Assembly: GCA_964017185.1 (NCBI GenBank)
Contig: OZ024869.1
Location: forward strand, 53,470,761-53,534,760
DNA: 64,000 nt
Reading direction: 5' to 3'
Source of the DNA: Rugalucina vietnamica
Lineage: Eukaryota > Mollusca > Bivalvia > Lucinida > Lucinidae
Shown: positions 42,890-54,843 of the stretch, piece by piece
Numbering within the stretch: the first letter of the stretch is position 1
How the letters are laid out: each line of letters opens with the position of its first letter
Position numbers and translations under genes: made by a program
Notes under the pieces: model-generated
Told to the model about the DNA's origin: nothing
Seen by the model: only the letters and a program-made list of their open reading frames with translations
Databases searched by the model: none

Positions 42890-44146
42890 ATGCCGTGCTC
42901 AATGGCGAAATCTAGGTCCCGATCCCGGTCGCGCTCCCGATCGAGGAGCAGGAGCAAGTCTCCAAAAAAGTCTCCATCCCCTACAAGGTATAGGGCAGCT
43001 TCCCCACCAAAGAAGAAGCTGAGAAGGAGGAAGAGTAAATCTAGGTCTAAATCAAAGAAGAGGAGTAAGTCTAAGAAGAGGTCTAAGTCCAAGAAGAGGT
43101 CTAAGTCTAGGAAGAGGTCTAAGTCTAAGAAAAGGTCCAAGTCTAGGAAGAGGTCTAAGTCTAGGAAGAGGTCTAAGTCCAGGAAGAGGTCTAAGTCTAA
43201 GAAGAGGTCCAAGTCTAGGAAAAGGTCCAAATCCAAGAAGAGGTCTAAGTCTAGGAAGAGGTCCAAGTCAAGGAAGAGGTCCAAATCTAAGAAAAGGTCC
43301 AAATCTAGGAAGAGGTCCAAATCTAAGAAAAGGTCCAAGTCTAGAAAGAGGTCCAAGTCTAGAAAGAGGTCCAAGTCTAGAAAGAGGTCCAAGTCTAGGA
43401 AGAGGTCCAAGTCTAGGAAAAGGTCCAAGTCTAGGAAAAGGTCCAAGTCTAGGAAAAGGTCCAAGTCTAGGAAAAGGTCCAAATCCATGAAAAGGTCTAA
43501 ATCCAGGAAAAGGTCCAAGTCTAGGAAGAGGTCCAAATCCAGGAAAAGGTCCAAGTCTAGGAAGAGGTCCAAGTCTAGGAAGAGGTCCAAGTCTAGGAAG
43601 AGGTCCAAGTCTAGAAAGAGGTCCAAGTCTAGAAAGAGGTCCAAGTCTAGGAAGAGGTCCAAGTCACCAAAGAAGAGGAGGAAGAGCCGATCCAAGAGAA
43701 GGAAGTCTAAGAAGAGGAGCAAGTCTAGGAGGAGGCGCAGCAAGTCCAGAAAAATCAAGGCAAAGAGCACTTTGGGGGTCGTTGTAGCAGCCATCACAGC
43801 CATGCATGCTAAGACTGGCTCATCTGCCAAGGCGATCAGAAAATACGTTGCCGCCCACAGCAAACTGAGCGGCAAGATGCTCAGCTTCAGAGTCCGCAAG
43901 GCCTTGTCCGCTGGTATCAAGTCGGGTGTCTTGAAGCACCCCAAGACCAAGAAGGGTGCCTACAGATTCATGGTCGTCCACAAGAAGAAGGGAAAGAGGA
44001 GGAGGTCCAAGAAGAGGTCCAAGTCTAGGAAAAGGAAGGCCAGGAAAGTTAGGAGATCTAGGCGCCGCACACCAAGGCGCAGGGGGATGAAGCTTAGGAG
44101 ACGGAGATTCGCATCCAGAAAACGTGCGAGGAAAGCACGCCATTAA
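42890..44146 (+). CDS. Sperm protamine-like H1 protein (PL-I type)
   Basis: Single-exon CDS of 418 residues. In bivalve sperm such proteins replace or accompany histones and compact the chromatin. Order: N-terminal RSRSRS run and SPKKSPSPTR (possible kinase sites); about 34 repeats of a Lys/Arg-Lys-Arg-Ser-Lys-Ser hexamer (about 57-261); linker; H1 winged-helix domain (about 293-364: STLGVVVAAITAM, SSAKAIRKYVAA, RVRKALSAGIKSGVL, GAYRFMVV); arginine-rich tail ending RKARH. The frame stays open back to 42761, but that lies upstream of the TATA box and cap site. The real start is therefore ATG 42890 (MPCSMAKS) or ATG 42902 (MAKSRS). The 3' end has a histone stem-loop. Family is clear; repeat number may be polymorphic. 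Confidence 0.94.
   Translation: MPCSMAKSRSRSRSRSRSRSRSKSPKKSPSPTRYRAASPPKKKLRRRKSKSRSKSKKRSKSKKRSKSKKRSKSRKRSKSKKRSKSRKRSKSRKRSKSRKRSKSKKRSKSRKRSKSKKRSKSRKRSKSRKRSKSKKRSKSRKRSKSKKRSKSRKRSKSRKRSKSRKRSKSRKRSKSRKRSKSRKRSKSRKRSKSRKRSKSMKRSKSRKRSKSRKRSKSRKRSKSRKRSKSRKRSKSRKRSKSRKRSKSRKRSKSRKRSKSPKKRRKSRSKRRKSKKRSKSRRRRSKSRKIKAKSTLGVVVAAITAMHAKTGSSAKAIRKYVAAHSKLSGKMLSFRVRKALSAGIKSGVLKHPKTKKGAYRFMVVHKKKGKRRRSKKRSKSRKRKARKVRRSRRRTPRRRGMKLRRRRFASRKRARKARH
43060..43672 (+). repeat. 18-bp coding tandem array
   Basis: About 34 units of an 18-mer like AAGAGGTCCAAGTCTAGG, encoding (K/R)KRSKS. Synonymous TCC/TCT and AAG/AAA changes distinguish units; one unit has Met for Arg/Lys. The array also leaves the opposite strand open, which is only a consequence of the repeat. 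Confidence 0.95.
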
Positions 44147-44171
44147 GCTACCATAGCTTAACAAACAAAAC

Positions 44172-44191
44172 GGCCCTCTTTAGGGCCACCA
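44172..44191 (+). terminator. Histone 3' stem-loop
   Basis: GGCCCTCTTTAGGGCC followed by ACCA: a 6-bp stem with a 4-nt loop and the flanking ACCA of replication-dependent histone mRNAs, 25 bp after the stop codon. A purine-rich AGAAAGAAAA at 44200-44208, about 10 nt further, fits a histone downstream element (U7 snRNA site). Confidence 0.9.
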
Positions 44192-44357
44192 AATATCTAG
44201 AAAGAAAATCTTTATATGTCAAATATCAATACATGTTGTTACTTGTTCATTCCTTAGTCCCCAAGTCCCACTAACATAAACACTCGTCCTGTCTCCCTGA
44301 TCAAACTTTTGTCATTGTTGTCACGTAGATTGTAAAAAAAATGAAAGCTCCAGTTAG

Positions 44358-45340
44358 CACCGCGTCCAATCAAAACGCCGGACGAACGGTCGAAACGCCG
44401 GATCTGCGTTGTTTTAACTCCGGATTGCGGTAGTTTCCGCTGGATTCGCCGCCATTTTCGAAGGAAATTTTTTCGACCAGGTAACAAAAACGTTTATTAT
44501 AAATATTAAAGAGTTTATGTCAACCTAAGCACTAGCCTGTTCGGATCTACATACATGTCTCTAACCGCCGATTGTTCTGCTGATGCATAAGCTCCGCTAG
44601 GATATGCAAACATTCGAGGAGATTTTTGTTTTCCATGTTCGGCCATACGCTAAAATCGTGTTCGCCCAAAAAAGTTTCGTACTATTGTCATTTTCTTCAA
44701 AGTATAGACAAACTGATGGTTGATTTTGCATTTGTACATGAGACTTTACCGTAAGAAGCCAATTGCTCATGATTTTTCGTCCGAACAAGCGTACGTTCCA
44801 ATAAAATACCGCAAAATCAAAGTAACGCCGGATAATACGGCAATCTGAGTTTTCAAACTTGGCGAGTGTGTAAGGTCTAGTACGCAATAGCACGGCAGGG
44901 AATCACGTGACTATACAACAACAACAATGGCGGGTTATGAGTAAAACTTCTTCGATACTGGTAAGGTTTTCTATGATTATTCTGGGTATATGTGTCTGAT
45001 TTGCACGAGGTTTGAAGCAGATACCGCGGAAAATATACAGATACATGTGCATCATAACAGATTATAGAGAATATATATGTTTTAAACACTAATGACGAGC
45101 AAACACATTTTTCTCCTGGAATGGGTTCACACAACGAAGAGATGAAACGCAAACACGGGCTATATTTCTTATTTTTGTGTGTTTATTTCTGCCCTTTATG
45201 TATAGAATGCTCACAGAGTAAAGTAACAAAGCATTTCAAAGCCAAAATTTTATATTTTCTGCAGAGTTTGCTGTCGAGGAAACGGTTTTCAATAATGAAT
45301 GGGTTCACATAGGAAATCTTCAAATGATAGAGTTCACACT
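44358..45340 (+). repeat. Long inverted arm, left
   Basis: About 980 bp, starting 170 bp downstream of the histone stem-loop. Similar over its length to the right-hand arm in inverse orientation, with scattered small differences. Confidence 0.88.
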
Positions 45341-45685
45341 GCCAGAATGCCTGTTACGCAAAATTGTTCCCATTGGTCTACAACTCAGAGGCGGTACTCA
45401 GCTAGCCTGTTTAAAATGCAAAATACTTTACCTTGATTAATATTCAGATTTCAAAATGCATCAACATGAATTGGTTTCTTCGCTTTCTGAGTGGAAGATC
45501 CTTTCATTTCAAGATTAAACCCAGCCTGCTACCTTAACACCACCATAATTTAAGAATCCATATCATTTTTTTTTCATTCTTAATTGGGTATGTTCTCTTT
45601 GCATTGAAATGTCTCGGCCATTACAGACACAAACCGGGCCTCTTTATAAGCAAGCCGGCCTTATAATTCCCCAAAAAGATTTTAA

Positions 45686-46770
45686 TTAAGAAATAGATCA
45701 GCTCTAGCAGTGAATTGTTGAGTAATATATCAGTAATATATCACTGTTTGGAGGTCAGTTGTAAAGCAGAGCAAATCACGAGTGCGCAGCCCGAGTGATT
45801 TATCTGCGTGCAACTGACCGACACAAAGTAATTTATCATATGACGTCGCTGTTTTCCACTGGATAACGTCATGTCATAAAAATCATATGACCACACACGT
45901 GTATTAACACTTTTGCGGAAAAACGTAACGTCATTGACGACGTCCGTAACAACAATGTAAATTTTCATTGAAAATATTTCCACTTCAAAGGCGATAAAAT
46001 CCTATTTTAAAAGTCATATGATAAAACGAATCTTACACTCGTGGTCATTTCATAATTATGACATTTATTGAAAGGTACAAGTAGGCAAAGATCAGGAAAA
46101 GGCGCAATCAGAAAGAGATACCCACTCCAAAAAACCGAGGTAAGAAAAAACCAAACTAACAATCAGGCACTTATACCATGAAACATATCGTAAGCCGAAT
46201 GAGCAGCTATTTTCCCAATAGGTGGCCACTCAGTTACCTTAACTTAATTAAAAATATGAAAACATACATAAGGCGCCAACAGCACAAAAAATTTTAAACA
46301 CCAAGACATAAAACAAAAAGAACCACCACAGAAGTATCGCCTTGGAAGGTTCGTGTAATAAATTTCATATAAAATGACCACTCGTGTAAGATCCTCTATA
46401 TATTACTTAACAATTCACAAAATAGAGCTGATCTATAAATTTCGATTCTGACACACCATAAACGGAATAAAATCATTTTAGACCTTCAGTTTCTTTAGCT
46501 TTTCCACCATTGCACTGAAAAAATCCTGCCAAACTTTTGACTGTACCGCAAATGTTTACATATGTTGCTACGTTCTGAACGCGTTGAAATGACGTTATAC
46601 CGTCTAACGTCAATGTAACATGACTTATGGGATAGCTGACGTCATAATTTAATCAAAATGGCGTCAAAACGGCGCAAAGTAACGCAATGCTAATCTGCCC
46701 AGTGATATATCACTCAATATATCACTGCACTTTACCATTGGCTTTTATAGGCAGGGTGTGTTAGAACTTT
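45686..46770. mobile_element. Family C repeat, long copy
   Basis: Begins AAATAGATCAGCTCTAGCAG. The inverse AGAGCTGATCTAT appears at about 46422-46434 next to AACAATTCAC. Homology to 3052-3535 continues to ACCATTGGCTTTTATAGGC. It lies inside the inverted-arm unit. Confidence 0.6.
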
Positions 46771-48059
46771 CAATACGAAGCTTTTATCATTCACAAACTA
46801 TCTTCAGTTCCACATCCAAATGAAACTGTACTAGATTCTACATCGACCTACATGCTTCATATGCGAACTTTCACTTCAGTTTTCTCAGTTTCCATCAGTA
46901 ACACAGATCTGATTATTATAAGATTAATTTACCATACATTTTCGCCAGAGCAAAGTGAGCATGCCCCGTATTTGGAGCCAAATTTTGTATGTTATAGTGT
47001 ATTGTAAACATGTACAAGTATATTTGTTTAAGGAATATGTTATTTTGTTTGTGTTGACTTTGTTTATTTGTTTTCTGTTCAATCAGTTGAATTACATGTA
47101 TTGATAATTATTACATATTCATATCTCAAATTTGTGTTGTTTTGTATAAACTATGTGCTAGCGGAGTAGAGCACACCATAAAACTTTAAACAAAATGCAA
47201 TCACCATTCTTCTTTTTCATGTTTGAAATAGAAATGACCCTGTTGCAATTTTTTAATCATTTTCTACAGGTACAAACAAAACAACAATAGAACAAACAAT
47301 ATAACGACTCTCCCAGTAATTTACTATAGTTTGTTTAGCTTGATTGCAGAAACTCATAAATTTGGCGATACATTTGGTCTGCTAGGTTCTCTTATTGACC
47401 ACATTCTTATCAATAGTTGCGAAAAACTATGCTTGTCTGGAACTATAAGCATTACATGACTTATTCTATTGTAAAATGATAAACAAGTTGACACAATTTT
47501 GTAAAAATAATGTCATTGAAGCACTATAAAATTGCCGATTTTAAGTTTAAATCATCTAATCAGAACTGGGATACGGTTTTAACAAGTTTTTATGTTGAAA
47601 TGGCCTGGGATTGTTTTACGTAAAACTATTTTTTCGGTTTCTGACATTGTGGCCCCATTGAAGAAAGAAGATATTGAAACAAAGAACTGTACCTTGGATG
47701 AACTCGGGACATTTTAGAAAGCATTAGATATAGGGATGAAACTTTGAATAAATTCAGGAAAAGCAAAATGTTTAACCCAGATTTTTATAAAGAATTATTT
47801 TAAACTTATGAATATTGTGCAAAGAGAAATTAGGATTTAGAATATTCGGCAAATAAAATTGAGGAAAATGTCGTAAATTAGAAAAAGTCTAAGAACTTTG
47901 GAATCAGCCGAAAAACTAGGATATATAGCAACAAAAAGAAAGTAGTAGTGTTGTATTGGAAACTGACAGGGAAACTGGCTTTGACCAGAAAAAGTGGCAA
48001 ATTGTGTCAATAATTTCTTTACAACAGTGGCTTCAAACTTTGTCGATAAATTAGCTTCT
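46771..48059. other. Interior of the inverted-arm unit, nothing clear
   Basis: AT-rich. Part of 47640-48059 may be upstream sequence of the decayed LINE that follows, but no motif proves it. Confidence 0.4.
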
Positions 48060-49070
48060 AGTTTTAATCTGTTTAACTCTGGTTGTTCAAAATTTCAAGA
48101 ATGTTATGCTGGCAACAATGCTGAACCTGAGTCCTTCTAAAAGTACAGGAACAGACAATATTCCTGCTAGATTTGTAAAAGATGCAGCTTCGATTCTTGC
48201 ACAACCCATTTTGCATATCATAAACCTTTCATTTGAACAAAATACGGCTCCAAATGATTTGAAATGTGCAATAATGGTCCCATTATTAAAGAAAAATAAA
48301 CTGTTATGTTAGAAATTATAGACCAGTTAGTGTGTTATCATTTGTATGATGGTTGTTAATACACAATTGGAATATTATCTTATGAAGAAAAAATTCTGTT
48401 TGACTTTCAGTCTGGTTTTCGAAGCCAATTCTCAACTAACTAATGTTCAACCTATCTGACGGATTGAATAAAAAACACAAACTATAGTCTGGCTTTCATT
48501 GCCGGTTTAACTAGGGCTACAGAGGAGGGTTCATTACTCGAAATTGCGCAATATAGTCCATACTATCTCCCTTTGAATGTTTACTGTTTGCGAGGGATCA
48601 AATCATTATATTTTATTCTAAAGGTTTATGCACTAGGACAGGGATATTGTTGGCGTGCAATGTAAGGGGCCATTTCATGTAAAATGCTCAGCTAAATTCA
48701 TAATCGCCGATCCACTTACATTATAAAACCGCCCCATTATTTCAAAATAAGGTGGCCAATTTGAAAATCAAAGGTAAATTTCTTAAATTATCCCTGCTGG
48801 GATGCTCATGTTGGACCTCCAGAAAGGTTTCATGATATTTTGTGCAAATTGTTCACGCCAATGATACAGTTTCTGATCTTTCGCTTGTAACTTGTGGTGT
48901 TCCTCTTCTTTTTCTTTGTTATATAAATGATATGGGATCAAGCATTAGTCCTGAAAGTAAACTTTTGTTAAATACAGATGATAGTGCAAATACGTATTCA
49001 CACAAGAACTTTATACAACTTATGGAAACAGATCAATTCATATATTATTCATTAGCTATCCAGTAAATGA
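48060..49070 (+). pseudogene. Decayed non-LTR reverse transcriptase
   Basis: Fragments: LSPSKSTGTDNIPARFVKDA (finger region) at 48118-48300, and LVTCGVPLLFLCYINDM at 48880-48940, where a GVPQGS-type motif is altered and the catalytic FADD has become NTDD (48974-48985). The section between is frameshifted or replaced. Non-functional. Confidence 0.75.
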
Positions 49071-49449
49071 AATATGTTAGGATCTATTTTTGTTTTCTCA
49101 CTCTTTTTTTTTTCAAAAACAAATATAGAAGTTAATAATAAAAATCAATCCAATTAACTTCTAGTAGTTTAAGGTATAACTTAAAGGAATTACTGAATTT
49201 TTGACAGTTACTGAAATGATGTAACGAACTGCATTGTTTAACACTAAGGGAATATGTCTGGGACATTACAGAGTTTACATTTCCAACTATGTATCACGTG
49301 CCGACTGATATTACTTTGATACCTGTAAGTACAGTAATTGTTCTCTCTTCTTATATGCATGCTTGTCCTGAAAACTTAATTGTGTTATTAGGACGCAAGA
49401 TAGCGTTGATAATCTGTAGTCTAACGTTAAATTCTCCTACTAAAATAGA

Positions 49450-49900
49450 AGTGTGAACTCTATCATTGAAAAATTTCCTCATGTGAACCCATTCATTATT
49501 AAAAATCGTTTCGTCAACCCCTAAAATTCACCGGAAAAATAAAATTGAAGATTTAAAATGCTTTTTATTTCACTCTGTGAGCATTCTATACATAAGGGGC
49601 ATAAATAAACACACAAACGTAAGAAATATAGACTGTGTTCGTGCGTCATCTCTTCGTTGTGTGAACCCATTCCAGGAGAAAAAAATGATTGCTCGTCAAT
49701 AGTGTTAAAAATAGATGTTTATCCTTAAATCAAGTATGATGGGCCTAAATCTGTATATTTTCCGCGGTATCTGCTTCAAACCCCGTGCAAATCTGACAAG
49801 TATTACCGGAATTACCAAAGAAAATCTTACCTTTATCGGAGAAGTTTTAGTCATAATCCGCCATTGTTGTTGTTGTTTAGTCACGTGATTCCCTGCCGTG
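49450..49900 (-). repeat. Long inverted arm, right (inner part)
   Basis: Inverse match to 45340-44893: AGTGTGAACTCTATCATT..., CGTTGTGTGAACCCATTCCA and CACGTGATTCCCTGCCGTG, where it stops at the insertion. Confidence 0.88.
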
Positions 49901-50218
49901 AATAGACATGCTCAATTTTCTGCAGCATCGCTTTCTTGGAAGTGAGAATTTCGCTTCCAGAAATTAGTTCGACGTTCGGTTGTCATCATTGAGGATGGAT
50001 GTTCTCAGACTTGTTGCTTCTCAGTGAAGATTAGCCATGTAAGATAAAAGTGAGTGATAGGTTTTAAGTCTGATTTAAAGGGAGAAGATACTGGAGTGTG
50101 TTTTGGAAGTATGCAGTAACCATAAAAACAGGTTTCCGGCTATGGAAGTTATTTATGTTTAGGTCGGTTTCTTTTATACTACCCCTACAACAAATTAACC
50201 GTCAGAAAAATATGCTTA

Positions 50219-50450
50219 AAAAAAGACTCATTGATATTCAGTCCTACTGCCGATTTCATGCAATATTTTCCATTAAAAGATATTCTAACAGTTTTCCCAT
50301 TCATATGCATAGGCGACCTATGTTGACCTTACCATAAAATAGGCCAAGGCCATCATACTGTCATGATTTATTTTGTAGTACTTAAGTCGTCTATGCTTCA
50401 TGCCAAGTATCGTTGAAATCGATCAGCCAGTTCTGGAGAAGAAGACTTGC
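50219..50450 (+). mobile_element. Family B core fragment
   Basis: Part of one core: ATATTCAGTCCTACTGCC, CATATGCATAGGCGACCTAT, TGACCTTACCATAAAATAGG and GTTCTGGAGAAGAAG. Both ends are missing. Confidence 0.8.
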
Positions 50451-51398
50451 GACTGAGGATGATTTTTTTCAGATTGTGTGGATGACATTTACGAAGACTT
50501 TATTGATAGGGGAAATTACTCACTAGCAAATTGTTTTCACAGGGATATTGCAGGGCGGAGCTTGTGTGAACTCTTTAAAAGTTCTATGGGAGACATCATG
50601 ATCTTGTTGATCCCTACAACGTGGTCGCGTCTTACATTGTGACTGACCTGATGCCAATTGCCAATAAATAATATGGCTTTCAATTACTGGACATTCGTTT
50701 CTTACCAGATATTCATTTTCTCGGCTTTGTAATCAGTCATATGGACACTGCGGGTGCACAATAATAGACAGGTGATGCTCACCCTTCGCGAACACCTGAT
50801 CACACCTCCTGTTTTTGGGGATCCATGCCTGTATCACTACATATCTCGTATTCGTCAATGTTATTACGTTTTTTTGTACCAAGAAGAGCGCATCGATGTT
50901 TTTTTGGAACAACTTGTGCACGAGTGCTCAATACATGTTCATGCACATGTTACACTGTTTCGGTGTAGGTGTGTTAAATCATTTCGGCGTAGGTGTGTTA
51001 AAACCTGTGAAGACAATTCTTTGTGATTAGAAAACTTAAATTGCATGATCATCAAATGCTGGAAAGGCTTACATATTTTTGCTGTTTTCGTTCATCATGT
51101 GTGCTGTTGAATCGGGTCTATACTTTATCATTTTGATTAAAGAAAAACGTTGGTACACCCTGCGCTAAATAGAATAAACTCGGTTTGTCTGAATACTGTG
51201 ATTTGTGGTTCTTTTATTTCTTAAAGAATGCGATGAAAATCATTTTATTCCCTATGTTCACATTGATTTTTAGTAAAAGAGTTTTACGTGAGTATTATTA
51301 CTTACGATGATTTGTAAATTCAACATGCCCATGCAATTAACAGAGATTTTTAAACTGGTAAAAATGAAAATTTTCAGTAGCTTTTTTTTTTTAAATAT

Positions 51399-51490
51399 TT
51401 TTGCTCTAAACATAGATTGTGGTAACACGTTAGAACCGCTTCGGCGAGGCGGTTCTAACCAGTACCCACAGTCTATTTTTCGAGCAAAAA
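51399..51490. repeat. Small fold-back element (92 bp)
   Basis: TTTGCTC, ATAGATTGTGG and GTTAGAACCGC at the left return as GCGGTTCTAAC, CCACAGTCTAT and GAGCAAA at the right. The inner 11-bp stem around TTCGGCGA is perfect. Confidence 0.75.
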
Positions 51491-51988
51491 GGGGTTCAAG
51501 GGGGTATACTTGTCATGGACATGTTTCCCTGATGTTGTGCTACATACTAGCAGGTTATAATGTGGATCTAGGTTACTGACCATACAAAGGCAATGACCAC
51601 AACCATTGGTATTGATGTTATTATGTTTTTACAGTACACGGTTTTGAGATAACATACATGTATCCTATATTACTTCTGATTTGTTATACTCGCCGTCTCC
51701 ATCGGCGCATATATAGCGCCATGTTTGATTTTTTGTGCATTTCGATGAAAAACGTAATGCAATAATTGTTAGAATCAATTTTAATTTCATTTATAGTATT
51801 TTATCATAATATTCTATTTTATATCAGAGATAATGAGAGATATTCTATCATGTTTGATCTACTTAACCGGTATCTAATGACCCAAAGCTCTAGCTTAGGA
51901 CAATTAATGAATATCGATGCCACTATCTCTGGTTATTAATCTGTTGTAAATATTAAAAAGCCAAGCTTTCATACATGTGCAAATAAGT

Positions 51989-52534
51989 GTACTAGACCTT
52001 ACAAGACATTAATATATGCAAATACTTACCAAGACTGAAAACTCAGATTGCCGTATTATCCGGCGTTACTTTGATTTTGCGGTATTTTATTGAAACGTAT
52101 GCTTGTTCGGGCAAAAAATCACGAGAAACTAACTTCTTACGGTATAGTCTCATGTACTCATGCAAAATCAGCCAGCAGTTTGTCTATACTTTGAAGAAAA
52201 TGACAATAGTACGAAACGTTTTTGGGCGAACACTATATTAGCGTATGGCCGAACATGGAAAACAAAACTCTCCTCGAATGTTTGCATATCCTAGCGGAGC
52301 CTATGCACCAGCAGAACAATCGGCGGTAAGAGACATGTATGTAGATCCGAACAGGCTAGTGCTTACGTTGACATAAACTCTTTTAATATTTATAATAACT
52401 GTTTTTGTTACCTGGTCGAAAAAAATTCCTTCGAAAATGGCGGCGAATCCAGCGGAAACTACCGCAATCCGGAGTTAAAACAACGCAGATCCGGCGTTTC
52501 GACCGTTCGTCCGGCGTTTCGATTGGACGCGGTG
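51989..52534 (-). repeat. Long inverted arm, right (outer part)
   Basis: Inverse match to 44880-44358, from GTACTAGACCTTAC to CGATTGGACGCGGTG. It resumes 7 bp past the point where the inner part stops. Confidence 0.88.
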
Positions 52535-53684
52535 ATTTATATGTGATTACACATCATGTGATCAAAACATTTGACAACACATTTTAAAAACGCTGCTTTG
52601 AGCCAACCAGACTGCGTATTCAAAAACGGTTTTCAGTTTCATGCTCACCGTGCAAATGACATATTCGATATGACCATTGAGGAGTTTAAACATGCACATT
52701 CTAATCAAAGCGTCATAGCGAAATTATTCTTTTTCGGTTTTATTTGCATAAAAATCCAAGAATATGTTTCCCATAGATAACCGTAATTGAATGCAAACTG
52801 CAGATACTGTAGGATTATGTGTTCTGGCGATGAAACATAAACATGTCGTTTGTTCATTGAGAATGATAAGACTCAACATTTCATGCCTGTTCAGAAGCAA
52901 AAAAGTAAAATCGTATACAGTAAAAGTGGAGTTTTTCATACATTGCATATTGAATCCTCCGTAGCACAATGACAAAATGTTGTGAACGTCCATAAATAGG
53001 GCTGTAGCTATAGGCTGTATGATAGAAATTTCAGTATCGTCAGAAAACAGGACATTGGATTTTATCAAACTTTTCCAAAGTGCTAGACGGTGTTCCCTAA
53101 CTTTTTTCCATGTGAATATTCACGAAGGAATCAAGAGCGTTGACGTGTTTTATTTCCACTGGAAAAATGCGCCAATAAGATCGGCTTAAATTTAGGCTCT
53201 GACACCCTCAAATATGTCATTGTATCTTCATTATTTTGATGAATAGAGTAATATATTCTTGAAATAAGCTATTAAAAAGTTGAATCGCAGGTGCTTCAAG
53301 TTATAGCCATACAACATAAAAAATTAAAAATGCTTCAAATGATACGGTATTGTCATATTTTAATGATTTATGGCCCGGTTATCACCAGGAAAACATGTTC
53401 GTGAAATGTAAACCCTCTTAAACTCCACTTTTATAATATAGTCATATATTTGGTAGGCGTGCGACCGTGTCGTCTCAATTTGTCGTCTCTAGCTTGAACG
53501 CGCATTTCGACCTGAAAGTTCGATTATTAATACGTATGCACGTGCTTCCGTAATTTTGGAACAACTTCGGAAAGTTCATGCGATTGAACTGACAGTTGTG
53601 CCAAATAACACGTTTTATGGTCAGAAAGGAAAGAAAATTGTTAAAATGTGTATTGCCCCCCCCCCCCCCTCCCCCACCCCTCTT

Positions 53685-53736
<52 letters not shown>

Positions 53737-54843
53737 CAATGAAACACCCGATCTGATATAGGATCATTTTGCAACTGAGTATGGAATTTATGGAATTTCA
53801 GTAAGAACTTTCTAGCCTAAAACCAAACACCGAAAATATCCACGGTGAACCCCGGTTTGACCAGGTGGTGTCCCGGTACATCCCGGTATTGCTGTGTTTC
53901 TCTCCGCTCGCTATTATTTTCAATACCAGGAAACACCGGGACATAACCGAGGCGTGTCCGGCAGTCGCCGGGACGCCACTGTAGACAACCGTAGTAAAAC
54001 CAGGGCACACCGGCCTGCAATCACCGTAACGACACCGTGGTAGAACACGACATGGGCTTTGTCGACAGTTGTGAAAACAATTTTTTTTTGTGGGGGGGGG
54101 GGGGAGTTCTGCGGTTTATTGGGTTTACCGGCTCGCTTCACTGGACACACCTAGGTGAGCCGGGGCAGTGAGAACGGGGCTTTAAAATATACACAAAGTA
54201 GATCTAAGCTTACACATATTCATTAAGATATTTGGTAATATTTTCTTATGTATTATTTTATGTAAAATTACAAATGACCTCTCAAAAATATGTAAAGTTT
54301 GTTGCTCATCATTAGAAACTGCTGAATCACCGTCATAATCGCCGGCATTTTATTATCAAAGTCATTCTTTTGTTCGTTACTTTTGGAAGACCTTTTAGAC
54401 AGCTACCTGTCTAAAGTCATCTTCTGTTTAGTAAAATGAGAAAGCAATTATTAGATAGACCTCTAAGAGTCAAAAGTATCGGACTTCATATTTTCATGTA
54501 TACAAGAAAAACTCTCATGCATTTTTTCATGTCTTTGGTGTCATTTGAAAGTAAATTAAAGGAAAGAAGTAAACAAGGTTTGTTTCATTCAATTCTATAA
54601 AAGCGTTTTAAAACTGCAAATGTTGAAGAAAAAAAAAAATGGATAATTTCCCACAAGGTAATTTTAGGCACCGTCACCGTTGACGTCAAATAAAAAATAA
54701 CATTTTTCTAAAATTTTCTTTAATTTTATACTGCTCTCTATGAAGAATACATTGTCGAAACTTCATCAAAATATTTTGTATATTGCGTTAATTATTTAAG
54801 TTTCAAATGACACCAAACGCTTGAAAATGAGTTGTCCATAATA
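52535..54843. other. Intergenic with homopolymer tracts and a CCGGT-rich patch
   Basis: C run (53658-53670) and T run of about 47 nt (53690-53736); G run at 54092-54103. Between 53830 and 54030 the words CCCGGT and ACCGGG recur. No gene recognised. Confidence 0.5.

Larger units (their letters stand above)
49901..51988. other. 2.09 kb insertion in the right arm
   Basis: Interrupts the arm between CCGTG and GTACTAG. It holds a family B fragment (50219-50450) and a small fold-back (51399-51490); the rest is unassigned. Confidence 0.7.
44358..52534. mobile_element. 8.2 kb unit bounded by long inverted arms
   Basis: The left arm 44358-45340 is repeated in inverse orientation as 52534-51989 plus 49900-49450; the right arm is split by 2.09 kb. 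Outer ends are CACCGCGTCCAATC / GATTGGACGCGGTG. The arms share ATGTTCGGCCATACGCTA, GTAACGCCGGATAATACGGC and GGCAGGGAATCACGTGACTA. The interior has a family C element and a reverse transcriptase relic, but no transposase was recognised. No target duplication is evident. It could be a large fold-back or a long-TIR DNA transposon remnant. Confidence 0.75.

Noticed and set aside
42868-43950. 360-codon open frame on the minus strand with LDLFLD repeats
   Set aside because: It is the complement of the KRSKSR-coding 18-bp array; uniform repeats keep the other strand open.
53690-53736. Long T run as a possible LINE or SINE tail
   Set aside because: No element body or target duplication is recognisable next to it.
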